A stretch of 64,000 nt of DNA from Neopestalotiopsis rosae (Eukaryota > Ascomycota > Sordariomycetes > Amphisphaeriales > Sporocadaceae), in contig JALGAS010000001.1 in NCBI GenBank assembly GCA_023078685.1, positions 1,922,001 to 1,986,000 of the forward strand. The letters run 5' to 3'. Positions 20,176 to 31,107 of this stretch are shown here, piece by piece. The notes below the pieces were generated by a model. That model did no database searches. It was not told the origin of the DNA and worked only from the letters and a program-made list of their open reading frames with translations. Position numbers and translations under genes: made by a program. Position 1 is the first letter of the stretch; each line of letters starts with the position of its first letter.

Positions 20176-20420
20176 GACGAATGGCGTCTTAAGTGGCTGC
20201 TCAACCACCAACTGCGCTGACAATTCCAAGAAGTTTGTCTTCATCTCTTCCTTGTCATATTTTTCGGCAACAAGTCTTGCCGTCGATTCGACCTCCTCGT
20301 GCCATCTTCTGAGCGGCGACTCGGCCAGGCTGAGTAGTTGTCTGCGGATACGAAAGTGTGCTGGCGGAGGCTCGTTATATCTTCGGCGCTGCTGGCGACG
20401 GTCGTCGTGATCATCATCTA
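20176..20420 (-). pseudogene. N-terminal fragment of nuclear cap-binding protein CBP80 (NCBP1)
   Basis: Minus strand reads DDDHDDRRQQRRRYNEPPP, then RRQLLSLAESPLRRWHEEVE, then TARLVAEKYDKEEM, then FLELSAQLVVEQPLKTPFVA. This is the beginning of the fungal CBP80 MIF4G region after its Arg/Asp-rich leader. Similarity ends abruptly at about 20176, after TPFVA; the full protein is around 800 residues. It is therefore a captured gene fragment, not a functional subunit. The sequence just upstream (to about 20480) may be degraded leader. Confidence 0.7.
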
Positions 20421-21743
20421 CAAGTATTGTGCGATCCAGACGATCCTTTGTCCTGGCGCGGTTCCAAGAACGTGATCCTGCCAACGCTTGTTGAAAGCTG
20501 GCAATGGTGACTGTCCTTGGGGTCTGGGTCCGTGGTCCTTGCCCCGCAGTGTGCCTTTCTTAAGCGCCAACACATGTCTGTCTTCCTGCAAGGGTGCATG
20601 TTCGTAACAGCATTGAAGCACCTGTGTTCCGCTAGCAAGGATCACGTCGCTTCGGTCTGGTGATTGAGCAAGACCATGTCAATGCATCAATACTTTCTTT
20701 TTCCATTATTCTCCGAAAGCCCAGTCAATCAACGACCCTTGGCAATAGGCTCTTGGCATAATCACTCGTTAACTCACATGGCTATCCATGACCGAATATT
20801 CGAGAGAGTCCAATCGCAGTGAGTCTAATCTCAACCAATACGCGACAAGCTGCATTGATTTTGCTTTGCTAAGTTCCGAGCCGGCATGAATGGACTTTTA
20901 TCGGCGAGATTCCCATCGAAACAGTGATATGATGCAACAAAGCGGGCAAGCAGGGCTTCTGTCATTTCGTAGACTGTGAGGGGGCACAGACCAAATACAA
21001 CCCATCTTAGGATCCTTAAAGTCCGGGCTCTGTCATTTTCCGTTCCATTAATCTGGCCCAGTTTCGATTGCAGAGATTACTGAGTTCTGAAGGTGTTTGG
21101 TCAGCGATTCGTTCCAACTGCTTCTGGTTTTTGCTCGCGCGTGAATCATTTTGGTCTAGTATAGATAAGCCTCTAGCCATTCTATTTGAAGTTGAATCGG
21201 GGATGACATCCAGTGGGTGATTGCCCGATTGGAATGACTGTTAGACGTAGAAAGCGGGGTTGCGACGGGAGCTGCCGCATAAGTGCAAACTTAGTCGCTC
21301 TGGATGCGGTCACTTATCCTTCACAGAATGGCGGGGTACTGACTTCACAGTGCAGCAGCCAAGATGATGAAGTATCTGAAATCTTTCTCATTCGTGACCT
21401 CAACCTGCATGATTACAAGCATTAGCGAATGGCGTGTATCATGATCAATGCATTAGGCGTCCATGAGTTATCCCGCTGCAAGGCTCTTTTGGTCCTCGCA
21501 AGCCATTTTCGATAGACATGTCTAGACCAAGATTCTAGGCTGCTCTGGGAAAATCACTCTCGAAATCATGATCCTGGGTAAGGTAATAATCCTAGCGATT
21601 TATGGAATACTAGAGTGCACGGCAAATGGCAAATTGATAAGGTTATAATTCTCCTTGTTCGGCTCCTTGAGCCCCCTTATCGTTCTACTTCGTTCCTTTC
21701 AATTTACCGGCCATTTGGTAGCTTGTACTAAGCAAAAGTGATT
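20421..21743. other. No supported gene
   Basis: More than 1 kb with only short motif-free frames. It includes the leader of the G-domain gene at its right end. Confidence 0.35.
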
Positions 21744-23095
21744 ATGGCTGCCAACTCCTTGGTCTCCATAGATGATTTTCGAATCAAGGAGGAAACGAGA
21801 ATTCACGTGAAGTCCATTTGCCAGCGGTACGCACTTTTTTATATCATTCCGTTATAGTATGCTAAGATATACCAATAGGCCCTCCGGGGATCCCGCCGCG
21901 TTGATTCTCATTATTGGTCGATCAGGCGCTGGTAAATCTTCCTTGGTGGAAGACGTTACAAATACGAGAGGCCGGTCTGGCAACCGGCTCGACCCTGGTA
22001 ACAGTCAGCCACTATATTAAACCCATCAGCCTATATCACTAATATGCCACAGTCACTACTGAATGTGAGGTAGCCAAGGCTACAATCCAAGGTAGAGAGT
22101 ATTTCTTTATCGACACCCCTGGTTTCGACGACGTTAATTCTGCGGACACCGGGTTTCGTCAACTAGTAGAACTATTCCGCAAGTTGAACTATCATGCCGA
22201 CGTGATTGGCATGTGGTACGTCGTTGATATCAGCATCAAACGTGACACAGCCATGGATAGATTGATTCAGAAGTGGATTTGTGAGTTCTCTGGAGTATCG
22301 TTCCTCGAGAATGTGAAGATTATTACCACGCATTGGGGTGGTGAGGAATCAATGCAGGCACTTGAAGAACGTCTCGCAGAAAAGCAAGGGCGGTGGAACA
22401 ATTTGTTCTCGAGTTGTGTAAAGACCTATCGCCACGGGGGGACGAGAGAGAATGGCGGCAGAATCTTGTGGGATAACGAAGGCCGACCCATTCTGGCTAG
22501 GAGACTTGAAGACATGATTTCTCAGCATTACCCTTTCGGCGTCCCGACTCCAGCTACTATGCCTCAATTTATCAGCGAGCTCTCCCAGCATGTTCCAATT
22601 GAAACAACAGCTGCGGGAAGGGTGTTCATATGCCAATTCCAGCAAACGCCTGAAGTCAGACCGTCATCAACCGAGGGCACGTCAGGATCTGACCAACAAG
22701 ACCAACCTAAAGCGTCATCATGGTGGGTTAATTTCAAGGACAGTATCACGTGGCATATCAGCCCTGATGGGATCAACATTGGGTACAAATGTGGATCAGT
22801 CTCGGTGGGGCGACAGCATCTGCTCAGTGGCTATTCGGCTGTCCGTCCGTATATGAGCAGTGGAATTGAGCAACACAGAGAGGGCCCAAATACGGCCGAT
22901 TCCTCTTCCGTCATCAGAAATATTCCGATGACCGCCCAATCTACCGACAGAACGGGCAGCTTACTTCAAAGCTTGGTCGAGGACTTCTCTGAGCACGGCC
23001 TCACTCCAGTCTATGCGCGGGGTCGCAACCCGGATGACCCCTTTGTGCAAGATTTGATGAGGCTAGACAGTTTCGGAAGAGACCTTGTTGATTAG
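21744..23095 (+). CDS. AIG1-like G-domain (P-loop GTPase) protein, 414 aa
   Basis: Three exons: 21744-21826, 21879-21997 and 22053-23095. The introns are 52 and 55 nt (GTACGC..TAG; GTAACA..CAG). Phases fit exactly, giving SICQR|PSGDP and LDP|VTTECEV. The G1/Walker A is LIIGRSGAGKSSLVED; a Thr-rich switch (TTECEV) precedes G3 FFIDTPGFDD. A later IITTHWGG occupies the place of the G4 motif, with no clear NKxD. The second half is Gln/Ser-rich and unrecognised. In fungi such single-G-domain proteins are common and of unknown role; animal and plant AIG1/GIMAP relatives act in immunity, which need not apply here. Confidence 0.85.
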
Positions 23096-23352
23096 GTCAC
23101 ATATCAGTAGTTCAGCTGGAAATCATCGATTCATGCATACAATAGTTAGCATCAACGGCATTCGCCCTTGCGGGGAATGATCTCTTTGAAAACCACTCAA
23201 CTTTGGAGCTCTGGGCTCATATGACTAGTCTGCTCTCGGACCGCCACCACATGCTCCAACAGCACAATCGCCTCCTGATCCGCCTGTCGGTAGCTATGCG
23301 CTTGCGATCTGATGTTGTCGATAATTGAGAGTTATCCATAACAGACAACTGA
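23096..23352. other. No supported gene
   Basis: Short spacer, possibly the decayed N-terminal part of the HET domain that follows. Confidence 0.3.
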
Positions 23353-23916
23353 TGTCTCCTCCAGCTAGCTGTCTCTTCCAAAGCCTCCCAAGTCCAGATC
23401 ACCAAGAGTTTAGCTCACACTCTCAAGTCTCTTCGACTGCTGGAAGGGAGAAGGACACTCTGGGCCGACGCTTCATGCATCAATCAGACTGACGCGAATG
23501 AGGAATCGGTCCAGATACACTTGATGTGTGACATCTACGCCTCGGCCGTTCGTGTGCTTTCCTGGCTTGGGCCCTCGTTTCGCGGGGCAGATGTGACATA
23601 CCGACTCTTTCCCCAGCTGGCAATGCTAGGCGCTGAACGAGACCCCACCGGGAAACCAGTTACGGAGAACGCGCACGAATTCATGAAAAACATAACCAAA
23701 GTGCTTCCGGAAAAAGGTAATGAAGGCATCTACCTTGGGGTCAACCAGGGCTACATACTGCTAGCACCCAGCATCCTATCCATTTATTATCGCCTGCTGG
23801 CTGCGACGAGCTTTGTGGTGCATGCTCTCTTCCTGTTGTGCAAAACGACCACGTATCAAGAACTTTCAGATAACGCTTGGATGCCCGTGTTTCCCCTAGA
23901 ATGCGCAGCGTTATGA
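23353..23916 (+). pseudogene. HET (heterokaryon incompatibility) domain relic
   Basis: In one frame: TKSLAHTLKSLRLLEGRRT, LWADASCINQTDANEESVQI and MCDIYASAVRVLSWLG. These correspond to the central conserved blocks of the HET domain (LWIDAxCINQ and IYxxAxxVxxWLG). The N-terminal block (YxxLSYxWG) is missing: the frame is closed by a TGA at 23350 and no ATG precedes. The tail ends at 23916 with no known domain. HET proteins mediate non-self recognition and cell death in fungi. This copy lacks a start and part of the domain, so it is judged dead. Confidence 0.7.
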
Positions 23917-26900
23917 ACGGAAAGTTACCCCACCTTCTGGTGTGGTAGGCGAGCTACAGGTTTTCGTGTTACAGGCTATCGAGAGAACGGTCCAATCTCA
24001 TCAGGTGGACTTGTCCTGTGACTGGAATCAGCTTGTGAAAGGGATGTGCTGGGCCAAGCCAAAGAAAAATAAAATTACAGTGCAGTGGCAGAACGCCAGA
24101 AGAGGAGCATTGATCTTCAATTCTTGTGAAGACTCTGTCGTAGTTGCACCGAGATCTCGTGCTCCAGGTCGGATCGTGAAGTCCCAGATTTTGAGAATTT
24201 TGTAAAGAAATTGAATCGCAAGAATGGAATGGTCCGTATCTCGGCGAACGGTCGCAGACATTCTATTTGTTTTTGCGGAAAACCAGCTTTAGACTCTGGG
24301 GCACAGCTGGAAGGTATCTACAAGCCGAGCATTCGTCCTTTCCGCTAGCTGTCAATTGGAGAAGGCGGCGGCGGTTTTGGAGCCACCTTGATTTGCTGAG
24401 CTAATATAAATATCACGAAGCCCAAAGCATAGGCAACCGAGTCGCCTCAACTTAGAAATGGTTTCTGGGTTTCTGTAAAAAACTGATCTCTTTGACCCGA
24501 ATTGACTTGTTTGCGCACCGTGGTAAGCTAGGTCACATTGTCGCATCGCCATTCTCATTTGGACTAGTTAGGACGCTAGAGTCCATCATAGCAGAAGGAA
24601 TCCATACGGGTAGTCGAATGGTGGATTATCATGATTTTTTAATTCTTTTTTTTTGGTTTGGTGTTGGTTGGAGGGAAGGGCGTTGCGGGCCGTTGGGGGT
24701 GGGGGTGGAAGCGCACTCTTGATGAAGATGGACTTTGATTGGTGGATGCAGTGGGTACGAAACGAAGACTTAGTCCTTTGAGGCAATATGATTGATTGCA
24801 TTGAATACTGTTCTCAATTCCATAACGCCTCTTTCCCTCTTCGATTCTAAGAATAGAAAAGTTGGCTCGAGTTACTCGGAGGCTTTATGGTTCCAGAATT
24901 AGACTGACTGTAAACAGATTGTGGGGCAATGGAATGAAGTACAGTAGTGCCACATGGAACAGGGTAGTAATCCGTGCGTCTATGGACCTACTAGGACTAG
25001 CCTCACAGGCCCTCCCAGCGCTTCGTCAGCCATAAGCAGAGAGGCGACTAGAGTTCCCTTTGTCTTGTTGGATGTCGGTTCTAGGGCCTTTTCAAATGAC
25101 ACTTCCGGAAAATCCATTTCGAGTGCCAAATTTGATGAGGTTCTGAATTGGCATTCGAAGTTGAGTGAACCTCGCAGGCTCGATTTTTGATGATACCTCA
25201 TTCAAATAACACATGCTGAGCCATTGATGGACTTCAAAGATCGCGGGGCTGCTCCTCCATCATTTTAAAGAAGCAGAAAATTTGAGAAACATCGTCAGCG
25301 TTCAACCGGTCGGCGATAAATCCCCAGAATATATCAAAAAAGCGCGTTGGATTTATGGTGTCGAAGGAAGGTGGTCAGCTCTAGTTTCTTGGGGTCTTGG
25401 CGGCTGAATGTAAAAGAATGGAGCGTCTGCGATTTCTCACATTGTCGAACAAAATAGCGTGCTGCAAATGCGCCAAGAGTCGGTGACGTTGGAAGTAGGA
25501 ATTACGACTTGTTCTGGCAGAGAAATCTCCAGTCACTCATCTATGGGGAAAGAACGAATGAAACAATGGAAGGGCAGCGCCATTAAAGCATATGAGGGTA
25601 CGGAATCAATGATGGTTTTGGAATGAGAACCAGTGTATCTTATGTGGCCCCCCGTTTGGGTCCTGTGCAGGACAGACACGAATACCTCCAAATTTCATCT
25701 GGACAATGATACGCGGACGAGGGTCGGCAGGAACCATTAACAGCAATAACAATCAAGTGGAAAATCGTAGCTCATCAATATTTGACACTTTGTCCTTGGT
25801 TCGTAGTGCGGCTTCGATTTGTGTCGCGAGATCCGCTGCGGCCTTGGAGCTGTTCCTCGCTTTTCGCTAGTCTAGCCGAATCTGTAGGCTTCCAACCTAG
25901 CTTCCACAATGCCGAAGAAGGGTTCGCAGGCTACGAAAACCTTCTCATGTACTCGACTCGCCCGAAAGCTAATTGGCTGCCGCGATTAGTTTCGTGCCAT
26001 ACTTGAATACATGATGGAGAACCCGCAAAAGCATGTGGAGGCTTATGGCGCCGAGGGTGTTTTCAACGGCTCCGTCGCAGAAATTTAGACCGCCTATGGC
26101 AGCACATACATTCTGCATAGTCATAGCTGACCGTCCTGCCTATCGTCCTCATCCACATTCACGGCACGCACGAAACTAGTCCGTTTGGATCCTGCTCACA
26201 CAATGACGAAGATAGGCTTCATGCCACACTGCTTTTTCGTGCTGAGACGCGGAATCCCCTACGGCTCAATCTAGCCAATAACAGCCGTCGATAGAAAGAT
26301 CAGCATCAACCTTTTGGTTTCCAATTTGCATTTCTACGACTTACTTCCTCTATCTCTTGCATTCGTGCTCCCGTTAACCCAACCGTTCCAATCTCAGCGT
26401 GGCTACCCTTACCTCTACTCACCACGATTCCCAACTGGCTTGCGTTCATCATGATCGGACTAATCGCATTTTTGAGGCTTATCTATTCAATTACGAAGTC
26501 GCATAATGATGGTATCCTTCGCCGGGGGGCATCCAAGTGGGCAGATTTTCGGTTGGAGCAAGCAGAGTAAAAAGAAACGCTGACTTTCATGATCGTCTAG
26601 GTTGGTGTGCATGGCTGAGCGGGGTTGTCAAATATTGATCGCTGTGACACCCGACTTCCGCGACAGGCCGGACGATAATGCTTCCCAGCACCATTGCTTT
26701 ACATGAATTTCCGTTCGCACAATAGCCATACTACAACAAGATACCATAGGCAGTATCGATCCCGAAGACTATTCACGGTCACGACTCATTACTTACCCAA
26801 CCTGCGGCGCAACCCGTTTAATTCCAGCAATCTTGACTCCACCATGATGGATGCTTAGTGGCTCACATTCCCACCGATTACAACGTGGATCATATCTTGA

Positions 26901-27029
26901 TGCGTAATTTGACTATGCGTAATTTGACTGAAATCAATCAGTACCGTTGGAATATATCAGAATTAATTACTAAGTAGCATGTATTACATGTGCCATGTTT
27001 CCGCTAGAACAGCTTTCCAACAATATTAA
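23917..27029. other. Gene-poor 3.1 kb stretch with coding-like scraps
   Basis: No gene can be supported. Two places read like decayed protein: 25860-26080 (SLAESVGFQPSF.. and, in another frame, EYMMENPQKHVEAYGAEGVF) and 26300-26560 (FLVSNLHFYDLLPLSLAF, then SITKSHNDGILRRGASKWAD in another frame). A 16-bp unit, ATGCGTAATTTGACT, is duplicated in tandem at about 26899-26930. A T/G-rich run lies near 24640-24720. Confidence 0.4.
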
Positions 27030-28033
27030 CTAGGCAAATCTCAATCTACTCATTATAACCGACCTCGAAAAGATTTCTCGAAGCAGGTGTCTTAGGACAA
27101 CGTTATCATCTCGATGGTGGAACGGATTCCGAAACACCTTGTTTGTTTCTTTGGTGTAGATTCGCAGTTCTTCTATGTTGCGAAAAGTCTGAACTTTTTC
27201 TTGGCTCTCACTCCGCCCCCACTCGATCAAATCTACAATGTTAACATGTGTCTTTCTGACGACCTATAGTATACGTTAGTATGATCTAACTGGACTTGAC
27301 CATACATGGGACTTACCTCTAGGCATCTATCGCATGTATTCGGGAGCGGATCTACGCCAATTGCGCGACAGAGTGCGTGCCATGCTGTCAAGTCATCTTC
27401 TGAACCATACCACATACGTAGTTCGCCTTGGAGCGCATCCTGATATCGATCCCAGGCATCATTCGACTCATTATTTCTGTGGCGCCACCCTTTGTGTTCC
27501 CGTAATCTGGCGTATGAAGTGGCTGGTGGGAGAGATGGGTTGTAGTCGAACGTTGGAAAAGATCTGAAAAAGGCATCCAGGGGGGTTTCTGTGACTTTTT
27601 GATGCGTTCGAGAGTTTTGGCGATGCTGTTCAAGTGCTTGTTCAGTGTTGAAGGACCGATGACAAGTCTCACAAAAAAAGGCAGCTGCATGCAATGGGGA
27701 GTCTTGCAAATGCTGTTGCAATGCATCTTCACTTTTGAAAAATCGATCGCAGTAGTCGCAGCCGTGGGGACGATTGTGTGCTGGAGAGTCTAGAAAATGC
27801 TGTTCTAAAGCTTCTTCGCTGCGAAAATTTCGATCACAGTCATGACAGCTGTACGAAGAGTTGTGTGCCGACGAATCTCGAAAGTGCTGCTGCAATGCAT
27901 CTTCACTGCTGAAAGAACGATCACAGGCGTCACAATCATAGGAGGGGCGATGTGCTGGCGACCTTTGAAGATGCTGCTGTAGAGCCATACTATTGATGAA
28001 ATATCGATCGCAGGGATAGCAATGACAACTCAT
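27030..28033 (-). CDS. C2H2 zinc-finger protein with five finger repeats, 316 aa
   Basis: Exons 28033-27317 and 27263-27030 on the minus strand. The 53-nt intron has GTAAGT, a CTAACG-type branch and TATAG, phase 0. I chose the ATG at 28033 (MSCHCYPCDRYF) because the preceding 40 open codons have no finger-like content. Five near-identical fingers of about 28 residues follow each other (CDACDRSFSSEDALQQHF type, C-x2-C-x12-H-x5/6-H). A conserved tail follows: GWRHRNNESNDAWDRYQDAL, then DDLTAWHALCRAIGVDPLP and a CDRC pair. The similarity among fingers suggests internal duplication. Nucleic-acid or protein binding is inferred; target unknown. Confidence 0.8.
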
Positions 28034-28579
28034 TTTTAGGATTTCCACATAGATTTTACCATCGATGTTTCTAAGAGTGCTTGAAAAATAATTCTCAGAA
28101 GCAGCGAAGTCATTCTTGTAAATGATAAACCAATTCAAATTTAGTAAAGACATAGAGACAACTAATGCATCGAGTTTATTACGGCGGCTGTAGGAGGCTT
28201 TACCTGGCTCTCAGACTTCAGCGGTTTTGGAACATTTCGTCATTTGTTATGAACAGTTTGTGTTATCAAGCCTGAACCTTTTTTGATTACGGAACAAGAA
28301 GACATCTGTTACAGTACTTTACATAGAACGACACGTTCCTTTGACCGCCACCATATTATAAGGCGGCGGCGGAACGGAATAAGGTTTGACGCAAAGTAGG
28401 ACTCAACCGGCGACTCCTCATCATGGTTAATCCACCCAGGTTCTTTACCCCCGGTCAGTCTATATTTGCCAAACCCCCCCCCGGGGGCGAAATCGTTATA
28501 TCGTGATCACTTCCAGAGACTCCTGGTATACCTCCGCGTTTAGCAAAGATCTCGCCTGTACTTCGGCCAAGATGGGGAA
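28034..28579. other. No supported gene
   Basis: Upstream of the C2H2 gene. Contains a C-run of 10 followed by G5 near 28475 and CATATTATAAGGCGG near 28351. Confidence 0.35.
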
Positions 28580-28715
28580 AGTCATTAGCTGGGTGTAAAT
28601 CGGCCGCAGAGCTGCAATTGGTGTGGCTTTGACAGGGCCAGACTTCACAGTGGTTGGTTTCAGCTTTGCCGGCATCATTGCAAGTATGTGTACTCCTGTA
28701 ACAACCATGGTTTTG
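28580..28715 (+). pseudogene. Hydrophobic-module relic, copy 3
   Basis: Reads AAIGVALTGPDFTVVGFSFA then GIIASM, closely matching 14229-14360. TAA (in CTGGGTGTAAATC) breaks the frame just upstream, so the copy cannot start like its relative. It retains the GCAA|GTATGT donor-like sequence. Confidence 0.6.
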
Positions 28716-28810
28716 CCCTGATGGGAATTCTCTCATGACTGTCCCTTCACAACGACCAGCAAATCTATTCCAGTGTCAATGCGGGGAAGTGCTTCGCCAA
28801 GGATCTATGC

Positions 28811-29146
28811 ATGCCGCTGCGGAACTTAAGGAAGGAATCACCAATGCATTTTCAATCGCCATGGATTGCTGATCATCAGAGAGAGGGAGATGAGGGAAGT
28901 CGTTTTCGATGCATTTGGCACGATCTGATAGTTGAGACTTTCATATCCTGCATGTATAATGACGAGGAGGCAGAAGCGCTTGAGAACTTCCTTGGTCTTA
29001 CACACAATCACGCCGATATAGCTAGTGAATACAAAGCTCGTGAGATTCATCCGGCATTCACTCCAAAAGAGGAGATGCATGTCGCAAAATCCTGCGTTCA
29101 AACTATTATGAATTTCCAATCCAAACTCCTTATTGTATTCAACTGA
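28811..29146 (+). CDS. Hypothetical small protein, 111 aa
   Basis: ATG at 28811. The second half looks protein-like: YNDEEAEALENFLGLTHNHA then EIHPAFTPKEEMHVAKSC. Another frame just upstream reads CQCGEVLRQGSMHAAAELKE, so the true gene may be spliced or frameshifted near 28860. Not recognised. Confidence 0.35.
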   Translation: MPLRNLRKESPMHFQSPWIADHQREGDEGSRFRCIWHDLIVETFISCMYNDEEAEALENFLGLTHNHADIASEYKAREIHPAFTPKEEMHVAKSCVQTIMNFQSKLLIVFN

Positions 29147-29601
29147 TTTCCTGACTGACGTCCTAACTTAAATCACGTCCAGTGATCTGCGAGACTTAGC
29201 CAGAATCACGAATCCTTAGGTTTGTTCTAAATGCGTTCTACGGGAATCAGCGCACATTGATTTCAATAATTCTGCCACAATTAATACTATCAATGATTAT
29301 CTCGTCCTATTATCAGCGTCCTACATGAAACGTTAAAGCTGCTCTCTTCGCGACGATGGGAATAAACACTTTCCATAATTATCGCAATACAGATTAGGCA
29401 ACTCAGCACAAAATACTGACCCCGACCAAAGTAGCGTTCATGGGACCACTTCATTTAAGCTCGTAACTCGTCAGGTGAATGAGAGCTACCATGAAAAATA
29501 TTTCTCGACTGCCTAGCATGAGATTAAACACTGTCCATTCTGGTATGGTCAGGTCTACCGACGCCTTCGACACGGAGTCATTTCTGCAAATCTTTTTGGC
29601 T
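29147..29601. other. No supported gene
   Basis: Intergenic; nothing I can name. Confidence 0.4.
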
Positions 29602-30536
29602 CTACAGCCCCAATCCCCTAGTGACTGCCGTTTCAGAATCAAGCGCCTCTAAGATCAGCCCATGCACTCCAGACTTTGTTGCTTCTCTATCTTTCAGCCT
29701 TCCATCCTGACGGGGCACCGACGACGAAGAGTTGGGCAGCGGAAATGTGACAAAATCGTCAAAATGATCCCAATCCATGAGAAACATGGGTCTCAAATTG
29801 TTCTCTCGGATGATTTTACAATCGCGCTTATGGCCTCGCTCATTCCAACCAACTGATTGACAAGACTAGAATCATTAGTAATGTATGAACAATACTTATC
29901 GATTCTTAGGTCTTTACCTTATCACAATACCAAAACAATGAACATGTGCTACATTTCTGTAGGGATGTCTTCTTCTGGTCACAACCATGGCAGACCATCT
30001 CGTTAGGTTTTGCTGAGTGAGACTGAACCCGGTCACTCAATTGAAGCAATTCTGACAGGGGCGTAGAAATGATCTAGATCAAATTAGTTTCATACGTTCT
30101 GCTTCTGTTCATGTTCTGATCAGACCTGGATCCCGCGTATATCTTCTTGGCGGATTCCCTTCGTCAAATCCATGAAACCGTGTTGATTCGCGTACAAGAC
30201 TGCAATAGTATGACCCAATTGCAACTGGGACGGGTTCAACTCAGATCCCCGTCCATCGGTATAGATAGCTATTGGCACCTCGGTGCCTACCTTGTCCTGA
30301 ACCACGAATCTTACACGAATGAAAGTTTCGATTCCAATAATTTCTGCGAGAAAACACCAATGCTTTTGCGGCGTGTAGTAGAATCCATCCACAGCATCGT
30401 AAAATGTCAAATCAATACCGTCATCTCGTGGAAGCTCGTGGAATGTTGGAAACGTTTCTTGGTTTCGGAAGTCTGCGCACAATTTCCCTGCGTCCTTCCC
30501 TTCGACTTTCGCGGTAGAGATCGTGTGTTCAGGCAT
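29602..30536 (-). CDS. MYND zinc-finger protein, 276 aa
   Basis: Three exons on the minus strand: 30536-30126, 30073-29918 and 29865-29602, with two introns of exactly 52 nt (GTCTGA..CTAG; GTAAAG..CTAG with ACTAATG branch), all phase 0. The ATG at 30536 gives MPEHTISTAK. The N-terminal domain has FYYTPQKHWCFLAEIIGIET and VPIAIYTDGRGSELNPSQ, ending HGFMDLTKGIRQEDIRG. The MYND finger is split by intron 2: CHGCDQKK, CSTCSLFWYCDK and then CQSVGWNERGHKRDC, with all Cys/His ligands present. The C-terminus has FLMDWDHFDDFVTFPLP. MYND fingers bind proline-rich peptides; role unknown. Confidence 0.88.
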
Positions 30537-31073
30537 TTTGAAAGCAGGTAGCACGACCGTTAGCCTGTTTACCTAAACAAATCAAAGACCACTTGGCTAG
30601 TTTTCTTGAAGCGGAAAAGAAATTCTAAAAGGTCGTCACAAACTAGGAATAACAAAGTAGTCAAATAATTAATAGAGAGGAAATTCGATTCACTCTGCGG
30701 ATCTAAGAAACAGATATGCATTATAATAAAAATGAGTGGCAAAGCTGGACCAACAAGCGAAGTCGAACGAGAGAATTTCCAAGCACAGTGTCGAACTTTT
30801 ACTGGCACTAAGGTTCAGCAACAATTAACTGCCGTGGTTAAATGTTGCGCAACGGCTTCAAAAATCTCTTATTGGTTGAAAACAACGCATTTAATCTATC
30901 AAACTAGTGTAAAGAAATTGTTTCTGGATAGATACGCGATATTAAGTGTATGGAAAGATCGTTCTCTCAAAATTACGTGCCAGCCGCCTGGTCCCATTTG
31001 CTTTATTTCACATATATTGAACCATTCCAGCCGCCCAGTCGTAAAGGGTTCGTAGTCTTTCCACTGCAATCTC

Positions 31074-31075
<2 letters not shown>
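30537..31075. other. No supported gene
   Basis: A 107-codon forward frame (30732-31055, MSGKAGPTSEVERENF) overlaps the MYND gene's upstream region. It has no motif and is left unassigned. Confidence 0.3.

Positions 31076-31106
<31 letters not shown>
31076..31106. repeat. 31-base T homopolymer
   Basis: Uninterrupted T31 (A31 on the minus strand). It could be the tail of a retroposed sequence lying to its right on the minus strand, but I found no flanking target-site duplication, so it may simply be a microsatellite. Confidence 0.9.

Positions 31107-31107
<1 letters not shown>

Noticed and set aside
19903..20220. 105-aa forward frame with a hydrophobic start
   Set aside because: Its second half is antisense to the recognisable NCBP1 fragment; the open frame is a by-product of that coding sequence.
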